From contig JAEEYJ010000137.1 in NCBI GenBank assembly GCA_016291725.1, positions 1-5,950 on the forward strand: a stretch of 5,950 nucleotides of DNA, given 5' to 3'. Within the stretch, counting starts at the first letter, position 1, and every line of letters begins with the position of its first letter. Below are positions 1-5,950 of the stretch, piece by piece. The notes under the pieces were generated by a model. That model was given only the letters and a program-made list of their open reading frames with translations. It made no database searches and was not told the DNA's origin. Position numbers and translations under genes: made by a program. The DNA is from Solobacterium sp. Its GTDB lineage: Bacteria > Bacillota_I > Bacilli_A > Erysipelotrichales > Erysipelotrichaceae.

Positions 1-642
1 ATTATCATCATCGGTGTCTACACCGTACTGAATATGATCACCCTGACCAAGGAATTCAGCACGATGCTGCTGCAGAGCAGTACTTTGATCATTGCCATTG
101 TTACCTTTGCGGCCCAGCAGACCCTCGGCAATATCATTGCCGGCTTCTCCCTGTCCATTACCCATCCAGTAGAGATCGGCCACAAAGTGCGCATCGTATC
201 CGGCGGCTCCACCGTCGCTGAAGGCATCATCAAGGACATCACCATCCGCCATGTCGTCATCCAGCAGTATGACGGCCAGACCTGCATTGTCCCCAACAGC
301 CTTGTGGACTCTTCCGTAATCGTCAATACGAACTATCTGGACCGGGTAGGCAATTATCTGGAATTCCAGGTCGGCTACGATACCGATCTGGAAAAAGCCC
401 GTTCCATCATCCACGGTCTCCTTGCCAAGGAAGACGCCGTGCTGAACAAGGATGTCCGGGTCTACACCAGCAAAGTGACCGACAACGGGCTTCTGCTGAA
501 GTTCACCGTCTGGACAGCCACCATTGACGAGAACTACGTTGTCTGCAGCAATCTGCGGGAAAACATCGTCCAGGCTTTCCTGAAGGAAGGGATCAATGTA
601 CCCTATCAGACCATTACGGTTACCGCGGTTCAGGACAGCTGA
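1..642 (+). CDS. Mechanosensitive ion channel, MscS family (5'-truncated by window edge)
   Basis: Open from the first base in frame 1, giving 213 residues to a TGA at 640-642; the true start is upstream of the window. MscS-type channels sit in the cytoplasmic membrane and open under tension to release solutes during hypo-osmotic shock. Visible parts in order: a hydrophobic segment at the left edge (codons 1-13); a pore-helix-like segment (codons 27-52) with the Gln-Gln-Thr-Leu-Gly-Asn...Ala-Gly pattern that resembles E. coli MscS TM3; the beta domain, with the hallmark Val-Pro-Asn at codons 97-99; and the alpha/beta C-terminal domain, with Gly-Tyr-Asp-Thr-Asp at codons 125-129, ending in a Gly-Ile-x-Val-Pro-Tyr-Gln motif. 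An internal ATG at 34 is a poor start because it would cut the membrane region. It has no visible functional link to the pyrimidine genes downstream. Family assignment is confident; subtype is not determined. Confidence 0.9.
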   Translation: MIIIGVYTVLNMITLTKEFSTMLLQSSTLIIAIVTFAAQQTLGNIIAGFSLSITHPVEIGHKVRIVSGGSTVAEGIIKDITIRHVVIQQYDGQTCIVPNSLVDSSVIVNTNYLDRVGNYLEFQVGYDTDLEKARSIIHGLLAKEDAVLNKDVRVYTSKVTDNGLLLKFTVWTATIDENYVVCSNLRENIVQAFLKEGINVPYQTITVTAVQDS

Positions 643-670
643 ATTCATGAAAACACTTTCATGAATTCAG
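639..670 (+). terminator. Perfect 14-bp hairpin over the channel-gene stop codon; possible terminator
   Basis: CTGAATTCATGAAA (639-652) is exactly complementary to 657-670, with a four-base loop ACAC. The left arm contains the TGA stop codon of the channel gene. The position at a gene end fits a transcription terminator or a 3'-end-stabilising hairpin. Against a classic intrinsic terminator: the stem is AT-rich and is followed by GTATTGCG with no U run. It could instead be a protein-binding palindrome upstream of pyrB. The structure is certain from the sequence; the function is inferred. Confidence 0.45.
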
Positions 671-673
671 GTA

Positions 674-701
674 TTGCGCTCTGTTTTCCGTATGTTAAAA
701 T
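674..701 (+). promoter_or_regulatory. Candidate sigma-A promoter for the pyr operon
   Basis: TAAAAT at 696-701 matches five of six bases of the -10 consensus. TTGCGC at 674-679 keeps only the TTG of a -35 box, with a 16-bp spacer. Transcription would start near 708 and give a leader of about 60 nt before pyrB. An overlapping alternative -10 is TATGTT at 691-696. The position downstream of the 639-670 hairpin and upstream of the T-run hairpin is sensible, but the -35 match is weak. Confidence 0.35.
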
Positions 702-722
702 ACCGATGGTAAGAAGGATTTC

Positions 723-748
723 CACCCTCTGGGTGAGACCCTTTTTTT
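723..748 (+). promoter_or_regulatory. Candidate attenuator: overlapping hairpins before a T7 run in the pyr leader
   Basis: Two short hairpins share the same GGGT. CACCC (723-727) pairs with GGGTG (731-735) across loop TCT. Alternatively GGGT (731-734) pairs with ACCC (738-741) across loop GAG and is followed at once by seven T (742-748), the layout of a small intrinsic terminator. The two pairings exclude each other, as in attenuators. In addition CCTTT (740-744) can pair with AAAGG (757-761) over the ribosome site. Pyrimidine operons of Bacillota are often attenuated by PyrR, but I find no CAGAGAG-type PyrR-binding loop. The stems are only 4-5 bp, so the regulatory role is an inference. Confidence 0.35.
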
Positions 749-756
749 GAAAAAGT

Positions 757-765
757 AAAGGAGGA
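757..765 (+). promoter_or_regulatory. Strong Shine-Dalgarno of pyrB
   Basis: AAAGGAGGA ends four bases before the ATG at 770, with GGAGG at 760-764. It is the strongest ribosome site near the pyrB 5' end and fixes the start codon. Its AAAGG could pair with CCTTT at 740-744, giving a possible route to translational control. Confidence 0.8.
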
Positions 766-769
766 CTCT

Positions 770-1672
770 ATGAACCGGTATTCTCTTCTCAGTATGAAAG
801 ATCTGACCAAGGAGGATATTCTCCAGATCCTCGACGATGCTTTGCTGTTCGGTACAGAATTCAAAGATTGGCAGCTGCCTTGTTCCAAGGCTCTGGTTGC
901 CAATCTTTTTTTCGAAGCATCGACGAGAACACATTATTCCTTTGAAAGCGCAGAGCTGCAGCTCGGCTGCAAGCCTGCAGATATCGATGTAGGCAAAAGT
1001 TCCATCACCAAAGGCGAAACCCTCTACGACACCGTCAAAGTGCTGGAGTCGATCGGCTATGACGCCGTGGTCATCCGCCACTCCCAGGACGCCTACTACA
1101 AAGAACTGGAAAACATCAATATCCCCATCCTGAATGCCGGAGACGGCCAGGGAGACCATCCCACCCAGTGCCTGCTGGACCTGCTCACGATGTACCAGGA
1201 GTTCGGTTCATTCGAAGGCCTGAAGGTTGTCATCTGCGGTGATATCCTGCACAGCCGGGTTGCCGCATCCAACAAGGAAGCCCTGGAAAAGATGGGTGCC
1301 GAAGTCCGCTTCGCCGGACCGGAAATCTGGCGCCGGGAGGGCTTCACACCGGTGGAGCTGGACGATGTCATCGAAGATGTAGACGTTGTCATGATGCTCA
1401 GGATCCAGAAGGAAAGAGGATCCGCCGTCGATATGAGCGATGAAGAGTATCTGGAGCGCTACGGCCTGAACAAAGCCCGCTACGCCAGGATGAAGGATAC
1501 AGCCATCATCATGCATCCGGGACCCATCAACCGCGGTGTCGAGTTTGACACGGATCTGGTGGAAGCCCCGAAGAGCCGCTACTTCAAGCAGATCCAGAAC
1601 GGTGTCCTGGTACGGAAAGCCGTCCTGAAGAGAGCCTTCGGCTTCGCCCCGTTCACAAAGGAGAACGCATGA
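770..1672 (+). CDS. pyrB: Aspartate carbamoyltransferase, catalytic subunit
   Basis: Condenses carbamoyl phosphate with L-aspartate to carbamoyl-L-aspartate, the committed step of UMP synthesis, in the cytosol. The 300-residue product has the usual length. Carbamoyl-phosphate-site residues are present: Ser-Thr-Arg-Thr at 51-54 in the Phe-Glu-Ala-Ser-Thr-Arg-Thr context, Ser-Ile-Thr-Lys-Gly-Glu around Lys81, Arg103, and His-Pro-Thr-Gln at 130-133. Aspartate-side residues are also present: Arg162, Arg211 in Met-Met-Leu-Arg-Ile-Gln-Lys-Glu-Arg, and His-Pro-Gly-Pro-Ile-Asn-Arg-Gly at 249-256. All are those expected of an active enzyme. No pyrI regulatory gene follows; pyrC starts on its stop codon (ATGA, 4-bp overlap). 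This suggests a B. subtilis-like trimer without the PyrI subunit, so feedback control probably acts elsewhere. The start at 770 follows a near-perfect Shine-Dalgarno. Confidence 0.97.
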   Translation: MNRYSLLSMKDLTKEDILQILDDALLFGTEFKDWQLPCSKALVANLFFEASTRTHYSFESAELQLGCKPADIDVGKSSITKGETLYDTVKVLESIGYDAVVIRHSQDAYYKELENINIPILNAGDGQGDHPTQCLLDLLTMYQEFGSFEGLKVVICGDILHSRVAASNKEALEKMGAEVRFAGPEIWRREGFTPVELDDVIEDVDVVMMLRIQKERGSAVDMSDEEYLERYGLNKARYARMKDTAIIMHPGPINRGVEFDTDLVEAPKSRYFKQIQNGVLVRKAVLKRAFGFAPFTKENA

Positions 1673-2940
1673 AGCGCGTGATCCGGAACGGATCGGTACT
1701 CTATCACGGAGAACTTGTTTCCTGTGATGTGCTCTTCGATGAAGAGCAGATCCTCGCTGTAGAGGAGCATATAGATACCGATGCGGAAGAGATCGACGCA
1801 GCAGGTCTTACAGTACTGCCCGGTCTAGTGTATGTGCATGTACACTTCCGAGAGCCCGGCTATGAGCAGAAGGAAACCATCGCTGCAGGAACGGCTGCGG
1901 CTGCCCACGGCGGCTTTACTACGGTCTTCCCTATGCCGAACCTGAACCCGTTTCCGGACAATCCGGAAACCGTAAAGGAGTACCTGCAGCTGATCGCCCG
2001 TGACGGGATTGTCCATGTGCATCCCTACGGAACAATCACCTGCAGTGAAAAAGGCAGAACCGTAACGGACTATACTGCACTGAAGGAACTCGGCATCCGC
2101 TGGTTCAGTGATGATGGGGTCGGTGTCGCAGACGAAGACGTAATGCGTCAGGCACTCATCCGTGCAAAGGAAAACGATGTACTGATCGCCTGCCACACCG
2201 AGGACATGGACTACCGCCGGCCCGGTTCCTCCGTACAGGAAGCTCCGTATGCAGAAGAACACGGATGGGTGGGCATTCCCAATGAATGTGAAAGCGCACA
2301 GCTGAGCAGAGACCTGCAGCTGGCTCTGGAAACCGGAGCCCGCTACCACGGCTGCCACATCTCCGCCAAGGAGAGTGTAGAAGCGCTGCGCTCCATCAAA
2401 GCACAGGGCGCCGATGTCACAGCCGAAGTCGCTGCGCATCATCTCCTGCTGGAGAATACCGATGTACGGGGCACCAACTGGAAGATGAATCCGCCCCTGC
2501 GCACCCATGAGGACCGTATGTCGCTCATTGAAGCGCTGGAGGACGGTACGCTGGACTTCATCGCCAACGATCATGCACCGCATACCCTTGCGGACAAGGA
2601 TAAACCAATGGCCCAGGCAGCCTTCGGCATCGTCTCGCTCGAGACTTCCTTCCCGCTGCTCTATACCGAATTCGTCCACTGGCAGAAGCGCTGGACACTG
2701 GCTCAGCTTGTTGACTGGATGAGCGGTAAGCCGGCAGAGCGCTTCGGTCTGGAGAAGCGCGGACAGATCGAACCGGGCTGGCACAGTGACCTGATCCTGG
2801 TGGATCTGGAACACGAAACCCGGATCGATGCCTCACAGTTCCTGTCCAAGGGCAGGAATACCCCGTTTGATGGCTGGACGGTTCACGCAGCCGTCAAAGA
2901 GACCATTGTCGACGGTATTACCGTCTGGAAAGGAGAATGA
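1669..2940 (+). CDS. pyrC: Dihydroorotase, class I
   Basis: Reversibly cyclises carbamoyl aspartate to dihydroorotate; cytosolic amidohydrolase with a binuclear metal centre. The product is 423 residues, typical of the class I (Bacillus-type) family. Metal-ligand positions by hand alignment: His57 and His59 in His-Val-His-Phe-Arg-Glu-Pro-Gly, Asp149 in Phe-Ser-Asp-Asp-Gly, His176 in Ala-Cys-His-Thr-Glu-Asp, His230 in Gly-Cys-His-Ile-Ser, and Asp301 in Asn-Asp-His-Ala-Pro-His. Substrate-site Arg61 and Asn93 are kept. One oddity: the usually acidic residue two before the first His is Tyr55 (TAT). The start at 1669 overlaps the pyrB stop by 4 bp and has AAAGGAG at 1657-1663, five bases upstream. 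The metal site looks complete, so the enzyme is probably active. Confidence 0.96.
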   Translation: MKRVIRNGSVLYHGELVSCDVLFDEEQILAVEEHIDTDAEEIDAAGLTVLPGLVYVHVHFREPGYEQKETIAAGTAAAAHGGFTTVFPMPNLNPFPDNPETVKEYLQLIARDGIVHVHPYGTITCSEKGRTVTDYTALKELGIRWFSDDGVGVADEDVMRQALIRAKENDVLIACHTEDMDYRRPGSSVQEAPYAEEHGWVGIPNECESAQLSRDLQLALETGARYHGCHISAKESVEALRSIKAQGADVTAEVAAHHLLLENTDVRGTNWKMNPPLRTHEDRMSLIEALEDGTLDFIANDHAPHTLADKDKPMAQAAFGIVSLETSFPLLYTEFVHWQKRWTLAQLVDWMSGKPAERFGLEKRGQIEPGWHSDLILVDLEHETRIDASQFLSKGRNTPFDGWTVHAAVKETIVDGITVWKGE

Positions 2941-3996
2941 ATGGAACGGTATCTTGTACTGGAAGACGGATCATTCTACCGGGGAGAAGCATTGGGTTCG
3001 GATCATTTCCGCACCGGTGATCTGATCTTCAATACCAGCATGACCGGATATCAGGAAATCATCACCGACAGTGCCAATGCCGGTATGATGGTCGTCATGA
3101 CCTACCCGCTCATCGGTGCCTACGGCATCAACCGGGAGGACAATGAAAGCCTGCATCCCGCTCTCTCCGGATTCATCGTCCGGACAGCAGCGGACAAGCC
3201 CTCCAACTTCCGCAGCGAAGAAACCCTGGAGAACTATCTGAAACGGATGGACATTCCGGCCATCCAGGGTGTCGATACCCGTGCCATCGTGCACCGTCTG
3301 CGGGAGAAAGGCACCATGCGTGCCGGTTTCTGCAGCACAGCGGACGAAATCCCTGCACTGGTGGAAGCCCTGAAAGCCGGCACACAGGAAGAACATCCTG
3401 TCCGTACCGTTTCCACACGAAGCACCTACCCGGTGCCCGGCAGAAGCCACAAGGTTGTCGTCATCGACTACGGTGTCCGGCTGAGTACGCTCAGAGCCTG
3501 CGCCGAGCGGGACTATGATCTGATCGTTGTCCCCTACCATACAGACGCAGAGACCATCCTGTCCTATCATCCGGCAGGTGTACTGCTTTCCACCGGTCCC
3601 GGCAATCCAGCAGACCTGCGGGATGAAATCAACACCGTCAAGGAACTGCTGCCGCAGACAACCGTCTTCGGCACCGGTCTGGGCGCCGAGATCCTCGGAC
3701 TCGCCTGCGGTGCGGAGATCACCCGCCTGCCGCACGGCCACCACGGTCCCAACCAGGCTGTCGTCGACTGTGCATCGGAACAGGTCATCATTACCCATCA
3801 GAACCACAATTACGCGCTCGACCGTGCTTCCCTGGAAGCCGCCGGCCTGGTCATGACCCATCGGTCACTGAACGACGAAAGCGTAGAAGGCTTCGCACAT
3901 CCTGGATACGCATGCTGCGGACGGGAGTACGAACCGGATGACGGTTTCTTCGATGCGTTCGAGAAAGCCATGCGCGGGGAGGAAAAGTATGCCTAA
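2941..3996 (+). CDS. carA: Carbamoyl-phosphate synthase small subunit with degenerate glutaminase site
   Basis: Normally hydrolyses glutamine and channels ammonia to CarB. The 351-residue product compares with 382 in E. coli. The N-terminal domain is recognisable (Asn-Thr-Ser-Met-Thr-Gly-Tyr-Gln-Glu at 31-39), and a class I glutamine amidotransferase domain starts near 171 with Leu-Ser-Thr-Gly-Pro-Gly-Asn-Pro at 216-223. The nucleophile motif, usually Phe-Gly-Ile-Cys-Leu-Gly-His-Gln, is Phe-Gly-Thr-Gly-Leu-Gly-Ala-Glu (243-250), so catalytic Cys is Gly246. The His-Pro-Glu motif reads Glu331-Pro-Asp333. Pocket residues also differ: Ala45 for Ser47 (E. coli numbering), Glu250 for Gln273, Asn290 for Gly313. 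Glutaminase activity is therefore very unlikely; a scaffold role for an ammonia-using CarB is inferred. The start abuts the pyrC stop, with AAAGGAG at 2929-2935; the frame is intact and the end overlaps carB by 8 bp. Family identity is certain, function altered. Confidence 0.95.
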   Translation: MERYLVLEDGSFYRGEALGSDHFRTGDLIFNTSMTGYQEIITDSANAGMMVVMTYPLIGAYGINREDNESLHPALSGFIVRTAADKPSNFRSEETLENYLKRMDIPAIQGVDTRAIVHRLREKGTMRAGFCSTADEIPALVEALKAGTQEEHPVRTVSTRSTYPVPGRSHKVVVIDYGVRLSTLRACAERDYDLIVVPYHTDAETILSYHPAGVLLSTGPGNPADLRDEINTVKELLPQTTVFGTGLGAEILGLACGAEITRLPHGHHGPNQAVVDCASEQVIITHQNHNYALDRASLEAAGLVMTHRSLNDESVEGFAHPGYACCGREYEPDDGFFDAFEKAMRGEEKYA

Positions 3997-5950
3997 ACGT
4001 ACAGATATCCATAAGATCCTGGTGATCGGTTCCGGACCGATCGTCATCGGACAGGCAGCGGAATTCGACTATGCCGGATCCCAGGCCTGTGCTTCCCTGC
4101 GGGAAGAAGGATACGAAGTTGTCCTGATCAACTCCAACCCGGCAACGATCATGACGGATACCGCCATTGCGGACCGGGTATACATCGAGCCGCTGACCCT
4201 GGAAGCCGCAAAGCGCGTCATTTTTAAAGAGCGCCCCGATGCTGTACTGGGCTCCCTGGGCGGACAGACCGGGCTGAACCTGGTCGTCGATCTGCACAAT
4301 GACGGGATCCTTGATGAATTCGGTGTAGAAGTCCTCGGTACCGACCTGCAGGCCATCAACCAGGCAGAGGACCGGGAAATGTTCCGTTCCCTCATGCAGG
4401 AAATCCATGAACCGATTCCGGAGAGTGTCATTGTCCATTCCATTGAAGAAGCTGTTGCCTTCGGCAATCAGCAGGGCTATCCCCTGGTTGTCCGTCCTGC
4501 CTATACCCTGGGCGGTACCGGCGGCGGCTTTGCCCACAACGAAGAAGAGCTCCGGGTCATTACCGACACCGGACTGAAGATGTCCCCGGTGCACCAGTGC
4601 CTCATCGAGCAGTCCATTGCCGGCTATAAAGAGATCGAGTACGAAGTCATGCGCGATGCCAAGGACAATGCGATCACCATCTGCAGCATGGAGAACGTGG
4701 ATCCAGTCGGCATCCATACCGGCGATTCCATCGTAGTTGCCCCGGTGCAGACCCTGACAGACTATGAGAACCATATGCTCTCATCGGTTGCCCTGAAGAT
4801 CATCCGTGCACTGCGGATCTGCGGCGGCTGCAACGTACAGCTGGCTCTGGATCCGAAGAGCTTCAAGTACTATGTCATCGAAGTCAATCCCCGGGTCTCC
4901 CGTTCCTCCGCGCTTGCCAGCAAGGCGACCGGCTATCCCATTGCCCGTGTTTCCGCCAAGCTCGCTGTCGGACTGACGCTGGATGAAATCCTCAACCCGG
5001 TCACAAAGACGACCTGGGCATGCTTCGAGCCATCCGTAGACTATATTGTCACTAAATTCCCCCGGATGCCGTTTGACAAGTTCCCGAATGCCGACCGTCA
5101 GCTGGGTACCCAGATGAAGGCTACCGGCGAGGTCATGTCCATCGGCAGAACCTTCGAAGAATCCTTCCTGAAATCGGTACGTTCCCTGGAGACCAAAGTC
5201 GACCACATTGAACGCAAGGAACTCACGGAAGCCACCAAGGAAGAACTCTACCAGAAGATCCGTGAACGGGATGATGAACGTTTCTTCGCCCTCGCAGAAT
5301 GGCTCAGACGCGGCTATGACGCTGAAGAAATGCGCCGCATCACCAATATCGACCGTTTCTACTTCGATCGTCTCTACGCCATTCTGGCCATGGAAACCCT
5401 GGTCAAGGAGAATCCTATGGATATCTCCGTCCTGAAGAAGGCCAAGAAAACCGGCTTCTCCGACGGCTGGATCAGCCGCCAGTGGAAGATGAGCGAACAG
5501 GAACTGTATGAACTGCGCAAAGCCAACGGCATCACCCCGGTATACAAGATGGTGGATACCTGCGGCGGAGAATTCCCCAGCAGCACCCCGTACCTCTACT
5601 CTTCCTATGAGCAGGAGAATGAATCCGTTCCCAGCGACCGGAAGAAGATCATCGTACTGGGTTCCGGACCGATCCGGATCGGTCAGGGCGTTGAATTCGA
5701 CTACGCTACCGTCCACTGTGTACAGACACTGCATGATGAAGGCTACGAAGCCATCATAGTAAACAACAACCCGGAAACCGTATCCACGGACTTCTCCATC
5801 TCCGACAAACTGTATTTCGAACCGCTGACCACTGAGGATATCATGCATATCGTTGATCTGGAACAGCCGCTGGGTGTAATCGTCCAGTTCGGCGGGCAGA
5901 CAGCCATCAACCTTGCGGACAGCCTCGTCCGTCACGGCGTACAGATCCTC
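3989..5950 (+). CDS. carB: Carbamoyl-phosphate synthase large subunit (3'-truncated by window edge)
   Basis: Makes carbamoyl phosphate from bicarbonate, ammonia and two ATP. The window holds codons 1-654 of a protein normally near 1,060-1,075 residues; the frame is open to the edge. The first ATP-grasp half (about 1-400) forms carboxy phosphate then carbamate: Gly-Ser-Gly-Pro-Ile-Val-Ile-Gly-Gln at 14-22, Arg129, Arg169 in Val-Arg-Pro, the Gly-rich loop 175-180, His243, Gln284, and Glu298 and Asn300 in Ile-Glu-Val-Asn-Pro-Arg. All match E. coli active-site positions. An oligomerisation domain follows (about 400-550). The second synthetase half opens near 5644 with Gly-Ser-Gly-Pro-Ile-Arg-Ile-Gly-Gln. 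The allosteric domain is outside the window. The start at 3989 has GGAGG at 3978-3982 and overlaps carA by 8 bp, so the subunits are coupled. Nothing visible is degenerate, in contrast to CarA. Confidence 0.97.
   Translation, partial: MPKRTDIHKILVIGSGPIVIGQAAEFDYAGSQACASLREEGYEVVLINSNPATIMTDTAIADRVYIEPLTLEAAKRVIFKERPDAVLGSLGGQTGLNLVVDLHNDGILDEFGVEVLGTDLQAINQAEDREMFRSLMQEIHEPIPESVIVHSIEEAVAFGNQQGYPLVVRPAYTLGGTGGGFAHNEEELRVITDTGLKMSPVHQCLIEQSIAGYKEIEYEVMRDAKDNAITICSMENVDPVGIHTGDSIVVAPVQTLTDYENHMLSSVALKIIRALRICGGCNVQLALDPKSFKYYVIEVNPRVSRSSALASKATGYPIARVSAKLAVGLTLDEILNPVTKTTWACFEPSVDYIVTKFPRMPFDKFPNADRQLGTQMKATGEVMSIGRTFEESFLKSVRSLETKVDHIERKELTEATKEELYQKIRERDDERFFALAEWLRRGYDAEEMRRITNIDRFYFDRLYAILAMETLVKENPMDISVLKKAKKTGFSDGWISRQWKMSEQELYELRKANGITPVYKMVDTCGGEFPSSTPYLYSSYEQENESVPSDRKKIIVLGSGPIRIGQGVEFDYATVHCVQTLHDEGYEAIIVNNNPETVSTDFSISDKLYFEPLTTEDIMHIVDLEQPLGVIVQFGGQTAINLADSLVRHGVQIL

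Noticed and set aside
643..769. PyrR-binding loop or known riboswitch in the pyr leader
   Set aside because: No CAGAGAG-type conserved loop and no recognisable riboswitch core fits in the 127 bases; only short hairpins are seen.
1825..2814. Antisense open frame of 329 codons opposite pyrC
   Set aside because: It is a shadow of pyrC; no recognisable motifs or independent ribosome site.
3898..3903. His320-Pro321 in CarA as the real His-Pro-Glu motif
   Set aside because: It lies about eleven residues too early relative to the ungapped alignment from Glu-Gly-Phe, is followed by Gly, and matches the Arg-Thr positions of E. coli CarA. Moving it would need a large gap on both sides.
3958..3996. 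Possible frameshift or fusion between carA and carB, suggested by the overlap
   Set aside because: carA has a clean TAA at 3994-3996 and carB has its own GGAGG-preceded ATG at 3989 with the typical Met-Pro-Lys-Arg-Thr-Asp start. This is ordinary translational coupling.
2941..3996. carA as a decaying pseudogene
   Set aside because: The full-length frame has no internal stop or frameshift, structural motifs are retained, and a strong ribosome site and coupling to carB are preserved. This fits a retained subunit with changed function better than decay.
4028..5674. Exact 15-base direct repeat GGTTCCGGACCGATC at 4028-4042 and 5660-5674
   Set aside because: It encodes the same Gly-rich motif at the start of each half of CarB and is explained by the ancient internal duplication of the gene.
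4781..5935. Long antisense open frame of 384 codons opposite carB
   Set aside because: It lies wholly opposite the well-conserved carB frame and resembles no family I recognise. Long antisense frames are common opposite coding sequence with this codon bias.

Overview
The window carries the end of one gene followed by the first four genes of a de novo pyrimidine (UMP) operon, all on the + strand. The order pyrB-pyrC-carA-carB, the B. subtilis-like PyrAB sequence, class I PyrC, ATCase without an adjacent PyrI subunit and strong AAAGGAG-type ribosome sites point to a Bacillota (Firmicutes) chromosome. The base composition looks moderately GC-rich (judged by eye). An Erysipelotrichia-like gut lineage is my guess and is not shown by the sequence.

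Layout: 1-642 is the C-terminal part of an MscS-type mechanosensitive channel whose start lies upstream. Its stop codon sits inside a perfect 14-bp inverted repeat (639-670). The 127-bp gap to pyrB holds a weak promoter candidate, overlapping short hairpins followed by seven T (a possible attenuator), and a 29-codon mini-ORF ending in that T run. I see no PyrR-binding loop there. Then come pyrB (770-1672), pyrC (1669-2940), carA (2941-3996) and carB (3989 to the window edge). They overlap by 4 bp, abut, and overlap by 8 bp respectively, so they are very probably co-transcribed and translationally coupled. Together they make carbamoyl phosphate, carbamoyl aspartate and dihydroorotate.

The notable point is carA. 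The frame is intact and the fold is recognisable, but every residue of the glutaminase triad is replaced: nucleophilic Cys to Gly, and the His and Glu of the HPE motif to Glu and Asp. Several glutamine-pocket residues are also changed. PyrB and the visible part of CarB keep their key residues, and PyrC keeps its metal ligands. The simplest reading is a carbamoyl-phosphate synthetase that uses free ammonia instead of glutamine, with CarA kept as a structural or allosteric subunit. This parallels mammalian CPS1 but goes further, because CPS1 keeps the His and Glu. The alternative is that a second, active CarA or another amidotransferase is encoded elsewhere.
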